NCBI GenBank assembly: GCA_000733355.1
Contig: JNVV01000099.1
Location: 1-63,365, forward strand
DNA length: 63,365 bases
Source: Falciphora oryzae
Lineage: Eukaryota > Ascomycota > Sordariomycetes > Magnaporthales > Magnaporthaceae
Reading direction: 5' to 3'
The notes beneath the pieces are model-generated. The model did not search any database. It was not told the origin of the DNA and saw only the letters and a program-made list of their open reading frames with translations. Positions 1 to 10,289 of the stretch are shown here, in pieces (positions within the stretch are counted from its first letter, which is position 1; the number at the start of each line of letters is the position of its first letter). A program made the translations under genes and the position numbers.

Positions 1-176
1 TGGGTATATGAGGGAAGCGATTGTTGGCGCCCCTCAACTGCAATACAAGCCTATTCACCCCACTAAGCTTGGGGCCCCGACAGCGCTATTTATAGCGCCT
101 GTCAGGGCCCAATCCAACTAACCGAGACCCTGCTGGCCACTGTGACTGCGCTGCAAATCCCCGATTTGACCTCCCA
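1..176 (-). mobile_element. Partial copy of a 0.6 kb repeat inserted in Copia RNase H
   Basis: These bases are the reverse complement of 55497-55672 with only a few differences (about 97% identity by eye), so this is one end of the same repeat. It interrupts the Copia RNase H frame just after the conserved block that follows the Asp-rich motif. The rest lies outside the window. It contains the palindrome GCGCTATTTATAGCGC and is GC-normal, unlike the RIP-degraded Copia around it, so the insertion is probably younger than the RIP damage. The superfamily is unknown. Confidence 0.75.
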
Positions 177-3100
177 ATATCAATAATAACGTAGCTTTTT
201 AAAAAGTGCTTTGTTTTGGGGTCGTTTGCAAAGGAAAAATCTCCCGCAATTTTTAAGTGCTTAGTTTTTCGGCTCCGACCATACTTAATATTCAGGAACC
301 TCGTTCCGTGCAGGTATTTAATCGTTTGGTTTGCGGCTTTATAATACGCAGGCGAGGGGTTGGTTAGGTATTTGGAAAGCGCTGTAGTTGCGTGCGTAAC
401 GTCGGGTTTAACCATAATAGCTGTATAAAGTATCGACCTTACTTTTTCCTAAAAAATTAGTATTTTTTGCGTAGTAGCCGTGCTTAAATGCTTCGTAAGC
501 TTTTTAACGGGGAGCGGGATGCTTAGGGAAATTGCTTTATTATTAAGGTTAAAGCGGTAGGCGATTTTTTTAATATAGGAGTTATGCAATAGGGTAACTG
601 TACGGTCCTTTTTATTCCTAACGATCCTTATGCCTAAAAACCACTCCAGTAATCCTTTTCGCATTTCGTATTTGTCGCGGAAACCTTCCAAAACGCGTTG
701 TGCTTTGCCCGTATGCTTTTTACAGTAAAAAAGCACGATATCGTCGATATAAAAAAGCAGGAACATTTAGCGCGTTTCGTTTATAAATAGGCAGGGCTCG
801 TTTGCAGCCGCTTTTAAGCCAAACTCCCTAAGGGTTGCTACTAACTTTCGATACCAAAGTAAAGGAAAGTTTCGCATTCCGTAAAGGGCTTTTCGAAGGC
901 GTGCTACGTAGTTTGGCTTTGTAAAGCCAGGTGGAAGGTTAACGTAAATTGGTTCGTGGTTTGTACCGAGCTTTACGTATAGGAACGCGTTGTTTACGTC
1001 CATTTGGTGCGCTTCCAAATTAAAAAAAGCTATAATCGCCATTATGATCTGGAACGTTCGAGCAGCGAGCGTTGCGGCATAGGTGTTTTATAGCGAGTTA
1101 ACCGGTTGTTAGTTACCCCTAACCACTGCCTTCGCTTTAAATTTTTCAAGGTATCCGTTTTCGTTAAATTTATAGGCAAATACCCATTTAATATCGAGCG
1201 CTTTATTAAAGGCTTTAGAACGTGGTAGCTTAGCTCAAATGCCTTTTTTTATAAACCCCGTCATTTTTGCCAAAGCGGCTTTTTTGAACTAGGGTCCTAA
1301 CGGGTGCTTATTAAGGTTTTTTTAGGATTTGGGGACGCTTTATAAAGCATCCCGGTGTATTTTTTTACCTATTTGGTACTTAAGCCTGTTTGCCGTTTTT
1401 AAGGTTATGGCCGTAACGACCTCGTAAAAGGGACGGTGGCTTTCGAAGCTTTTTGTTATCGCTTTTTAATGATTAAGCAAATACGTGCAAAAAAAGTCGT
1501 CCTACCGCTATTTAAGTGGTTTCCTTTTAAAGGGTTGATTTGTTGGCTTTTTGCTTTGCAACGTGGCGAACACGTAGTTAATAAGGTTCCTTTGCTAATT
1601 GGCCTTCCTTTTTAGGGATCGTTTTTTTTAGCCTTTGCCTTTTTGCCGCCCTTAAGTTTTTGGCAAACTGTTAAGCGGTTGGTATTTGAGGAGCAGGTGG
1701 TGCTTGCGCCGGTGTTTGTAAAACATTCGCTAATTGTTGCGGCGTAAATGAAAGGGGCCGTTGTTGATTTTTTTAATTAGTAGTTAATCGGTTTTAATTA
1801 TAATAATGTTTCAGATTTCCGGGTTTTCGTTAGGTTTCGGAATATTTGGTTGGTGTTTCCGCGTATCCGAGTAACGTGCGGGAAAGCGCGCTATAGGAAG
1901 CGAGCGTTAACGCCCTCTTTGCGGTTTATTTTCGTTACCCCTTAGGTTGGTAGGGCCACCCCTTACCTTATTAGGGCTGCTATCGGAGTCGCTATCCGGT
2001 TCCTAACCGCGCACCGGCTTTTTTGCTTGGCTGCTTTTTAAAGCATTTGGAATCGGGATTTTTTACGCGGTTTAACGTCGCACGTTTACGGCGTTTTCCG
2101 CGTTTTTTTAGGCCAGTTTTACAATTTGCTTTTTAGGAGGTTGGTCGTTAACGATCTTTTTTAGCGCCCGCACCCCCGAATTTTAACCCGGATATTCGGT
2201 TACTGTAATGGGTGCTTCCGGAATTTCTGGCGTTAAAAATTCGAATGCATTTGCAAGTTCTTTTCGGAATTGAAAAGGTTTTTCCTGCTTATTTATTGCC
2301 AAAAGCATATCGTATATTTCTTAGGCGATAAAAGGCTCCTTTTCCAGCCTTAAAAAAAAGGTTCTTTTATCGAAACGCACGTCGCGGGATACTATAATAC
2401 GTGCTTTGTTTGGTATTTAAATCTTGTAAATATGCGAGGCTTTGTAGCCTATTAGGTATCCGATATGCCCACGCGGTTATATTTTAAATTCAGTGCGTTT
2501 GTTATTTTTAGCTTTTTCCCGGTTAAGCACGTAAGCTCGGCAGCCGTAAGTATAAACCCCGTCCCAATTCGGGCGCAAATCCGTTTTTAGCCCCTTAATA
2601 AGCTCCGGGGTATAGTAACGGAAATACCCTTTGAACTAGGAAAGTGTGACGAGCGTGGCGTACAACCCCGCACGCACCGTCCTGGCACCTTCATAAGTCA
2701 GCTTCAGTGACTGTGCAGACAGTCCTGAATCGTACCCTTTTGTGGGTGTGTAGTGCATTGGGAGTGACTTATGCCGATCGTTACAGAAAGTATGGCTTCG
2801 TTAGGCGAGCGCATCCCTTTCGAAGGCGAAGGGCTTATATTTTTAAGCCAAATGGCTGCGTAAACGGTTTCCGGCCAAAGCTTTTTAGGAAGGTTGGCGC
2901 TTTGCCGCATACGTATCGAACGAATAATAACGTCCTGTCCTGCGCGTTTTATTTTGCTATTAGGTTTATAAGTATCCAACGGTGGGTTTTCCAGCTCGAT
3001 ATTTATGGATTTACACCACTTTTAGTACCATGTTTTCCCTTTATGCGCGATCAGGGTTAGCTCGTTGTTATACCGGAAAATAGCGACTTTTAAACCGTAC

Positions 3101-4307
3101 TAACGGGCGACCCAAGCTTCCCAATTAATTAGCAAAAGCGTAAGTTTATTAGCACTTTTGCCGGATATCGTATACCTTTAAAATTTGCCATTAAAGTCGT
3201 TTTTTAGTAGTAAAAGGACCTTTTGTTTATTTCCGCTGGATGGAAAATGGAATAGGTCTAACCAAACCTTCCAAAATGGCCTGGGGGCCGGGTCCATTTT
3301 GCGTCGAAAAATAAGCGCTTTAGCATACGTTATCGCGCAATCCTCGCATTCGATTTGCCGTATCCTTTTAATCCGTACATTCCGAGCGCTTTAAACCATG
3401 GCTTTAAGTGCTTATTGACCTAAATGCCCATTCCGCAAGTGCCATAAATATGCCGTATCTTCCTTAGGTTTAGTGTGATCGATGTTAGGGCGCCAGGTCG
3501 GATTGGCGCGCACTCGCCGAAAGTATTCGCTGCGTATAGCCATTACGAGCTTTGGTAAGAACTGTTCGAATGCTTTTAAAGCACGATTGTAAAAGGAAAA
3601 ATGCTTGTATTCGAAAAAAACAATATTGTTTTTGCGTTTTAACTGCCTAACGAAAAGGTTCGAATTTAAAGGTCCAATACGCAAAGTGCAATTTAGGCCA
3701 CAAAACCAGACGCTTGTAGCCCTAAATTTCGCTTCGGAAATGATATTAACGTAAAAACTATCCATAAATGCGACGTCGTTAAACACCAGGTCCTTATCGC
3801 CGAAAAGCGATTTTTTAAAAGTGCGCTTTCCTTTGCCCAATATCGGGAGCGTTTAGGTACCGCATTTTACGGTTTTGTTACCGTCGTTCAGTAAAAAAGA
3901 TCCTAAGTCCAGCTTATTAATGGAATTAACCAAATATATTACACCGCAATTATTTAGGAACGTGCTATACCAATGCGCGCTATGCACCGGGCTAATCGTT
4001 AAATACACCGCATTAGCGTTGCTAATGTTTTCGAAAATTGCCGCGTTAATATGGTTTAGTTTGGGCTAGTTTTGGTTGTTTTTTAAACTTTACTAGTGTT
4101 TCCCCCAATCGGAATTAGCGAAACGATTAATTCTTAGTAGGGTTTTTTTAAAGCCTTTCCATTATGGCTTTTTAAGTTCTTTTTTAATCGTTTTAACCTT
4201 TTATTCGGTAAAAGGTTTGCCGCGTATCGCAAACTTTATAAGGGCGTACTATATGGTCCAGCACCATTTTAGCTTTTATAGGTAATTTTTATAGCTAGCC
4301 GGGTAAT
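177..4307 (-). pseudogene. Copia pol remnant (GAG-pre-integrase, integrase, RT, RNase H)
   Basis: Reading leftward, 3412-3840 ends in LWHLRNGHLGQ, the GAG-pre-integrase zinc-site region. Positions 2704-2979 match the late integrase core (KLWPETVYAAIWLKN). Positions 767-1042 carry the RT block PLLWYRKL. Positions 449-766 carry the catalytic YIDDI with its usual downstream helix. Positions 177-415 carry the RNase H connection, including YLHGT. The 1060-2640 interval is a low-complexity linker plus early RT with many stops. The number of TAG/TAA stops and the C-to-T bias indicate RIP. The RNase H is cut off at 176 by the 0.6 kb element. Confidence 0.8.
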
Positions 4308-5074
4308 TAACGTGGTTCATTAGTGAGTGGCGCACATCAGCGAGTGGCGCACCCAAACTCGACCATTTAACAATCGACGCGCATACTAACCCAATAACGC
4401 TAGGAATCCATTCAAACTACTCAAAACTATATACATCAAACATTTCTACTTCTTCCTAACAGGTGCGCGCATTGTGTCCGGTTTTGCCGCAGGTGCCACA
4501 TCGCCGACGAGTCGTCGTCGCCCTCCTTTTTTAACCCCCATGGTCGCGCATTTTTTGCTATAGCTATCCATCCAGCTCCTGCTGGTCCAAAACATCTCGT
4601 ACCTCGTTGATAGTAAGTAACCCTCCAAATCGAACACGTGTTTTTTTAGCCCTCCGGCGTTTGCTTAGTGCTTCGTTCGCCTTTCGTAGCCTGGAGCACT
4701 CTTCTTTTAAAAGGTTAATTTAATGCATAATTGCTTTGGCCCTTTTCGCAAACTAGTCCACAACCGCTAGCATGGATGTTGGAAAACTGCTTTAGTAATT
4801 AGAAATTCGAATTTTAATATGTTCGGATTGCGAAATTGCTTCCCTGGCTGTCCGGGGCGTTTTGGAAGTCCAAAGTTCGGGATCGTTCAAAAGCGTCCTT
4901 AGGGGGGTTGGAGTCCGTAACTTTACATCCAGCTTTTCCAAAACCGAATCCGGATTAAAAGGAGTAAGGCTAGCCCTTCGGAAGCCTTCTTAAATGTTTT
5001 CCTTAGTTATAAAAGCAAAGAATGCCGCTTTAAACGCTAAAAGGAACTCGACTTTAGTTACGTAATTAACGTGC

Positions 5075-5284
5075 TGTTAGAGGGCTGGATCCCATTGGCT
5101 CAGCCACGGGCTCGTGCCCGAGGCCTGCGCCTTTGGGTCCGCGCCACAACGCTCGGGCCCCCGAGCTGTATATAGCGGATTCCGCGCGTGGCCCTGCGGA
5201 GCAGGCCACCCTCCCCTTTACCCCTCGTAGTTCGACAATACAACCAAGTCCCTACAAGCGCGCCAACGTTGTAGGACCCTTACA
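5075..5284 (+). mobile_element. Solo LTR, 210 bp, TSD CGTGC
   Basis: The sequence starts TGTTAGAGGGCTGG, ends GACCCTTACA, and is flanked by perfect 5-bp direct repeats CGTGC (5070-5074 and 5285-5289). It is almost identical to 53849-54057. It is GC-rich with a TATA-like GTATATAGCG, and shows no RIP damage although it lies inside the degraded pogo-1. No internal retrotransposon sequence is present. A small non-autonomous TRIM-like element with the same ends is an alternative. Confidence 0.85.
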
Positions 5285-5786
5285 CGTGCGACCTTATCAG
5301 GTTTTCGATTTGTCGACCGTACGCCTTTTTCATTGGGCTAAAGCACCCAACGTCAAGCGGCTAAAGGAAATAAAACGAATGCGGAAGCATGCAAAGCGTA
5401 ATAATATTATATTCCTGGCAATAAAGCTTGAAATCCGTCAAATGGTGGCTTTCGTAGCCGTTTAGCACTAATAAACGATGTGACCCCGTGGAATAAGCTG
5501 CAATGTGTTTGCCGAAATGCCGGATCCATTTTAAACCGAGCTCGTTCGTAATCCACCCGTTAGAATTTATTGCGATAACCCAATCGCGTAAAAGGTCGGT
5601 TTCCGAATACCAATTGGCTAGGTGGTACTGCCTTTTAACGATAATAAAAAAAGGGATCGTCTAACCGCAACAATTAACCCTTTAAATAACTATAGCCCAT
5701 TCCCGATTGCCAAATTGGACTAGCTTTGCTTTGCCACGGCCTTCCGATGTTGTAATAACTATAACGGCCGCGATTATGCCCATAAG

Positions 5787-6081
5787 TGTAACAAGGGGTT
5801 AAAGACGGCTTGGAGAAAGAATCTCTAAATTGCAGATAATCTTTTTATAGGCTTAAGAGATGCTTGAGGAGGAAGGAATCTTTCGTGAAGGACATAGGAG
5901 ATGGCAGGGTTTATATAGACCCTTTGTAATCCGTGCGAAGTATCGAGTACATGGTTCACACTGCCTTCCGACCTTCACCGCTTGGCTTTAGGGCCGTTGA
6001 CCGCTTATGCGGGTCTTCGACCCTCCGTGAGGCCGACTCGTGATGCCGACTAGTTAGGTCCACGGGTTCTTCCGTGTGACA
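5787..6081 (+). mobile_element. Solo LTR, 295 bp, TSD ATAAG
   Basis: Compared with the other two pogo copies, extra sequence starts TGTAACAAGGGG and ends CCGTGTGACA, with perfect 5-bp duplications ATAAG at 5782-5786 and 6082-6086. A TATA-like TTTATATAGA lies inside. It has no second copy in this window. Removing it with one duplication restores alignment to pogo-2 and pogo-3 and the 1,861-bp length. Confidence 0.8.
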
Positions 6082-6687
6082 ATAAGGAAGCCGGTTTCGT
6101 TAAAATTGTAAATGTCGTTATTTTAAATGCCATATTTGTCGATAATGTTCCGTATAAAGTCGAACCATACAAAAACGAGCTTGGGATTTTCGCATTTGGC
6201 CCTTTAGTAGTCGTATTTTCGAATCTAGCGCGTACCGAGCTTTGCGCGGCGTTTAACGAACCTTTCGACCTAGTACTTACCAACGGTGCCCGCGTCGCGT
6301 TCGGCGAGCAATCGGTTGGCTATATTTTTAATACCAAAAGGCCGGGGAGGAAATGCGCGGGAATCCAACTCGAGTATGTATTTAACAAGCGCTTCCTTTT
6401 CGGATTCCGTTAATTTCTGTAATTTGGGTATCGTATCGCGTCGAGCGGGTTGGCCGGCGCGTCGGCGACGTAGCGTGGTTCCGGGGACGTCGTAAATTTT
6501 GGCGGCCGAACGCACGCTTAATTGCGCATTAAATTGCATTGCCCGTATTGCAAAAGCAATTTTAGCTTCGTTGGATGTCGATGCCATTTGTGGTTGTTAA
6601 GCAATTGAGGTTGGAAGTGGGAAACGCGAGCCGCGATAGAAAACGCGCCATTCGCTAATGTGCGCCACTTACTAATGAACCACGTTA

Positions 6688-7088
6688 TATGTTTTGCTGT
6701 TACTTTTTTGAAATTTTTCGTTGCGTTGGGAGCTTTCGTTCCTTTATTTCGAATACTCGTTAGTGGATGCCGAGCTTCCGCTTAAAATGGTATAAATCGG
6801 GTTTTTTTTGCCCCCGATTTTCCGTATGGAGTTTCGGTATTAGAGTAAGCTGAACTCGTTAATTAGGGTTTTAAAAATGTTGTTACTAGCACTGATTGCA
6901 AGGTTTTCGGCATAGCGTTTAGCCCAAAAGGTTTAGAAGCGTTTTACGGCGTCTAGGAACTCCAAAGCGCCGTTGGCACTTATAATTTAAAGGATTTAAT
7001 AGATTTGGGCCTGCCCGAACGCGAAGCGGAATTTAACGAACCATTTGTTAATATCCGTCGTGCTTTTCGCTTTTTTAAAGGCGTTATT
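6688..7088 (-). pseudogene. Copia gag fragment (middle part)
   Basis: The minus strand reads a degenerate gag-like protein (KSTTDINKWFVKF, then GALEFLDAVKRF) that continues from the fragment at 32581-33230 on the other side of Gypsy E. The five bases TTATT at 7084-7088 are repeated at 32581-32585, which marks the Gypsy E insertion point. Several TAG/TAA stops are present. It ends at the TA where pogo-1 inserted. Confidence 0.7.
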
Positions 7089-7367
7089 TGTCACGGGGTA
7101 AGCCGAAGGCCTGTACGAGGTGATCACGATAATACCAGACGGTAATTAGGAGGTAGAAGTCCTATATTGCTATAAGGTAAATACGACAACTTCAGCTTGG
7201 TTGTTGCAATCCCGGATTGCCTCAACCAATTTGCCTAAATAGCGTGGCCCCTGGGGGCCCGGTCACGTGCCCTGGAGTCCTTAGCCTTCGCGTGGCGCAG
7301 CCTCCTAAAGGGAGGCTGGGGACTTCCCCCTATGGCGGCCCTCTCTATTGTTACGGGCCTCCTTACA
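7089..7367 (-). repeat. Gypsy E 3' LTR
   Basis: The + strand reads TGTCACGGGGTAAGCC to GGCCTCCTTACA. It pairs with 32302-32580, the same length, and every difference I could see between the two is a transition. A polypurine tract (AAAAGGGGGATAG on the minus strand, 7368-7380) abuts its inner edge, which fits the 3' LTR of a minus-strand element. Confidence 0.88.
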
Positions 7368-7439
7368 CTATCCCCCTTTTAGGGCGTTAACGTTTCGGCA
7401 ACGCTTTCTCGTAGCTCGGCGGGGGATTTTCCTTCGATT

Positions 7440-7875
7440 TACACCAGACCTCGTGGTGCAATGGGCATTAACTCCTCGATTTGGCGGGAGTCGCGAGTTC
7501 GAATTTCGCCGGGCCTATTTTCGGTCCTGGGATCGGCGTAGCTGATTACAGGTTCGGGGGCGCTTTGTTTGGGAACACAATTTTTAGTTTACCGCTGGGG
7601 GTGGGGGAAAACGTTTTAATGGGTGGCTATAGGGTTTGGATATTGGCCTGGTTGGGTTGTGGTGGATTGAGCGGAGGATAGGCTCGGAATAGCCTCACTT
7701 TTGTGGCGACAGTAAGCTTGGGGGGATTCCGGTGGGGCCCGGGCGACGGCAGGTGCGGGGGCCGGTGGGGCCCGGGCGACGGCAACGGTAGGTGCGGTCG
7801 GCCGGTGGGCTATCTACTTCCCTTCCGGCCTGGCCGCCCTTTGTCTTTTCCTTTTCCCAATAATAATAACCTCGC
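7440..7875 (+). mobile_element. tRNA-like, SINE-like GC-rich segment
   Basis: TGGTGCAATGGG at 7454-7465 fits a pol III A box. A near-perfect T-arm lies at 7493-7509 (stem GCGAG/TTCGC, loop TTCGAAT), giving a good B box about 40 bp downstream. The acceptor stem does not pair, so this is not a tRNA gene. A GC-rich body follows, including a direct duplication of a roughly 20-bp unit (about 7731-7752 and 7765-7786), then an AAT-rich tail. It lies in the 3' region of Gypsy E. I found no convincing target duplication, so the borders are approximate and the SINE label is an inference. Confidence 0.4.
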
Positions 7876-7896
7876 GATTTTGTTATTATTCTGCTT

Positions 7897-8061
7897 ACAA
7901 GCACACGAAGAGGACTCGCTAGTAGCTCGACGGGACCTTTTTACCCGACCTTATTAAAACGGTTATAACACCGGAGGCACGGTTTTTATCCCAATATTAC
8001 CTAGATTAGCAGATACTCCCTATGGCTTATAGAAGTCGAAAAGGGTAAATAAATCTATATA
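7897..8061 (+). mobile_element. Short SINE, 165 bp, TSD of 13 bp
   Basis: The segment is flanked by TATTATTCTGCTT (7884-7896 and 8062-8074), a 13-bp duplication typical of LINE-driven insertion. TAGCTCGACGGG resembles an A box and GGTTATAACACC a degraded B box. The 3' end is A/T-rich (GGGTAAATAAATC). Its first 90 bp recur at 46778-46866 beside the receptor gene, starting at the same base, which supports a defined 5' end. Confidence 0.65.
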
Positions 8062-8074
8062 TATTATTCTGCTT

Positions 8075-9510
8075 GCCTTGCCTTTCGTGCCCTCAGTTTG
8101 CGCCTTATCCTACACAAACGCTTCGATTTGTTTGCTCGTTTGCGTTTGCGCTAGCGTAATTTGCATCGATCTTGCGTTCGCTTTCGACCGCACGCTTATT
8201 TGTACGTCCTACTCGTTTTCGTCCCCTCCCCCAGCACGCTCGTTTCGGGCGTGGGCTAACCTTTTTTAGGTTATGTTTCATAATTACGAAAATAACGCCG
8301 CCATTCGGCATTAGCTTTTTGGTTTCGCCGATAATAAACAAACGGTGGTCCGGAACCTGTTTGCGGTTCCGAACGTGCGCGCGCGCGTTTATTTCCGACC
8401 CGCCATTCCTTTTTTTAAAGTGGCTCCGGTTTGGCTTTATCCGACGCTTTAGCTGCTTGTATATCCCGCTGGCCTTTTTCGAAGGTTGCGCGATTTTACG
8501 GATTTTTCCGACGATAAGCAGTTGCTCGCTTTTCGGCTTTTTGCCGAAAAGGACCGTCGCTAGGCGATAGTCGTACCGATTACCGGTCCGTTCGATTTCC
8601 ACGATAACCGGCGTTTATTCCTTTGCGGGAATTGCTATATTACCGACTTTTTCCGGGGCGGCGAATATAACGAGCATAATTTAGTATGTGCCGTCGGTTT
8701 TTTCGAAGCGGGTCGCTGCTATTAATATATTTGGCGCGGTTGGGTTTATCGTTCCTTATAAGTTCCTTTTCCGGTCCGACATTATTATGCTTTTAATTTA
8801 TATAAATTTTTTAGGTTTCGCGTATACCCGTTTAGCGTGGACCGCACCCTGTTAGAAACAGCCTAATGGGTACGTGGTGGGCTGCCTTTTCCGGCTATTG
8901 GAGTTTTGCGTTTCCGGGCCGTTTATAACCTACTTTTATAGGAAAATTTATATGGATCCTCCGTTATTACCTACCCCGACGTTCGTCGTAATTTGCTGTT
9001 TTCGGCTGTTAACAGGGGACGGACTTTTGCGAACGTGGCGGTTTTAACCCCAATGCATCCCAACTAGTTAGTATTCCTTTGGGAGCTAACGCATTCGTTT
9101 TATTTCCTTTTGATTTTTTGCGATTTGCTAGTATCTATCCGGTACAAGGAGCGCATCGCCGGCGGTTATTAGAATTTCGTTAAACGTCCGTATATGCATA
9201 CTCGGACCCTTTCTTTTCGCGAGTTCGGTTTAGTTAACGCGCGTTTAGCCGATTTAGGTCAGCCTGCCTTCCGGAACCGTGCTTCGGTAATGATTTACGT
9301 AAATCATGCCAATTGCTTTTTGCATTTTTTCGACTTCAAGCAAACCGGGGCCGCGCATTGGATCCGTCTCCTCGGCTTTGTAAGTCCTTAGGGGGAAGTT
9401 TCCGACGCCGGCTTCGTAAGCGATGGTACGACGGAGGAAAAAGCAAAGGATTAGCTTAAGCATATCGCTTCGTTATTCGACTTTACCGGGTAAAAATAAT
9501 GCAAATGGAA
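8075..9510 (-). pseudogene. Gypsy E 3' region with an unidentified basic ORF
   Basis: Beyond the chromodomain, Gypsy E keeps an unusually long 3' region. On the minus strand, 8105-8602 is open for 165 codons and the frame extends upstream to an ATG near 8783 with two internal stops. The product is strongly basic, with blocks such as YRLATVLFGKKPKSEQLLIV and RVGRTNKRAVESERK. I do not recognise a domain. A second short open stretch lies at 9254-9463. It may be an extra ORF of this lineage or an older insertion. Nothing else recognisable was seen in 8800-9250. Confidence 0.4.
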
Positions 9511-9515
9511 GGCGA

Positions 9516-10027
9516 TGTAACAAACGGCGGCCTCCTTAGGGAAGGGAGGTCACGTTTGAAGGGAAAAGGGGGATCTCAGAGGTTCAGCAACTCAACAGTC
9601 TGGTTTGTGCAAAGCTCGACAAGCTGATAATGATAAGAAACAAGAAACGATTGTTTGGCTTTCGAACTCCCTTTATAGGGGGTCCTGCAGGCCCTTTTTA
9701 TGCACAGCCTCCCAGCCACCCCTCGGCTGCCGTCGGCAGAGTCTCCTCCTCCATAATGCCCGTCCGGGCTGGCTATGCTTTGGTGCGTTATGGTTTGGAA
9801 TAACATGCTACTAACCTTTTGGTTTGGAACAACATGCCACTGATCCTCTGGTTTGGAACAACATGCCACTAATCCTTTGGTTTGGAATAACATGCCATTA
9901 ACTTCCTGGTTTGAAATAATATGCCACTTTGGCGTACACCCCTTTAGCCACTACCGGAGTCCCCCCTTAAGGCTACCGGTGGCGGTCTTTAGGGCTGCTG
10001 ATCGTGGCTGCGGATCGGGGTATTACA
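9516..10027 (-). repeat. Gypsy A 3' LTR
   Basis: It runs from TGTAACAAACGGCGG to GGGGTATTACA and is 512 bp, the same length as its partner at 15601-16112. It contains five tandem 29-bp units (9792-9935). Its distal part is homologous to the Gypsy D LTR at 46867, so A and D belong to one lineage. Confidence 0.9.
9792..9935. repeat. Five 29-bp tandem repeats inside the Gypsy A LTR
   Basis: The unit begins GGTTTGGAACAACATGCCAC and repeats at 9792, 9821, 9850, 9879 and 9908 with few substitutions. The partner LTR carries the same five units at 15877-16020. The array lies in the upstream part of the LTR in element orientation, where enhancers usually sit. The related Gypsy D LTR lacks it. Confidence 0.85.
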
Positions 10028-10289
10028 ACTATCCCCCTTTTAAAAAGGCTGTCCTCGGCCTCCAACCTTCTCCTCCTTTTTCCTGGTGCAACGACAAGTT
10101 TTCGTGGACTCGCAAAGGCGTTGACCGTCTTTTTCCCTTCGCTTAGGGGTGGGCGCTGGTTTCCAGTAAAACCTTTGGAAAAGGATAACCAATTTGGCGA
10201 TTCTCAAGGCTCCTTTTTATTGCTTAGCTCCACGTTTTGGAGCTCGCGGATCTTTTGGTTCCTCCGACCTCGGGCCTTTTAAAAGGCTC

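Larger units (their letters stand above)
4446..6587 (-). pseudogene. pogo-like transposase remnant (copy 1)
   Basis: The N-terminus at 6270-6587 is well kept: a helix-turn-helix of the psq type around SVRSAAKIYDVPGTTLRRR, then a second DNA-binding helix-turn-helix of the CENP-B/Tc5 type beginning near LTESEKEALVKYILELDSR. The C-terminal tail at 4446-4637 is the basic end seen in the other copies (KKGGRRRLVGDVA). The catalytic middle is broken by stops and by the two solo LTRs. The transposase would bind the terminal repeats and cut and paste the element in the nucleus. This copy cannot make it. Confidence 0.8.
4310..6685 (-). mobile_element. pogo/Fot1-like DNA transposon 1, with two nested solo LTRs
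   Basis: The terminal inverted repeats start ACGTGGTTCATTAGTGAG on the left and show the matching reverse complement at 6640-6685. They are flanked by TA (4308-4309 and 6686-6687), as expected for Tc1/mariner-pogo elements. Each end carries two half-sites, AGTGAGTGGCGCAC and AGCGAGTGGCGCAC, spaced 17 bp apart. Subtracting the two solo LTRs and their 5-bp duplications gives 1,861 bp, exactly the size of the copies at 16917 and 47376. The element sits in the Copia gag. Confidence 0.9.

Noticed and set aside
7440..7515. Functional tRNA gene
   Set aside because: The A box, B box and T-arm are good, but the acceptor stem does not pair and the anticodon loop is abnormal.
8172..8570. 132-codon plus-strand ORF
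   Set aside because: It lies opposite a longer minus-strand frame in the coding direction of Gypsy E and has the Phe/Arg-rich composition of an antisense shadow.
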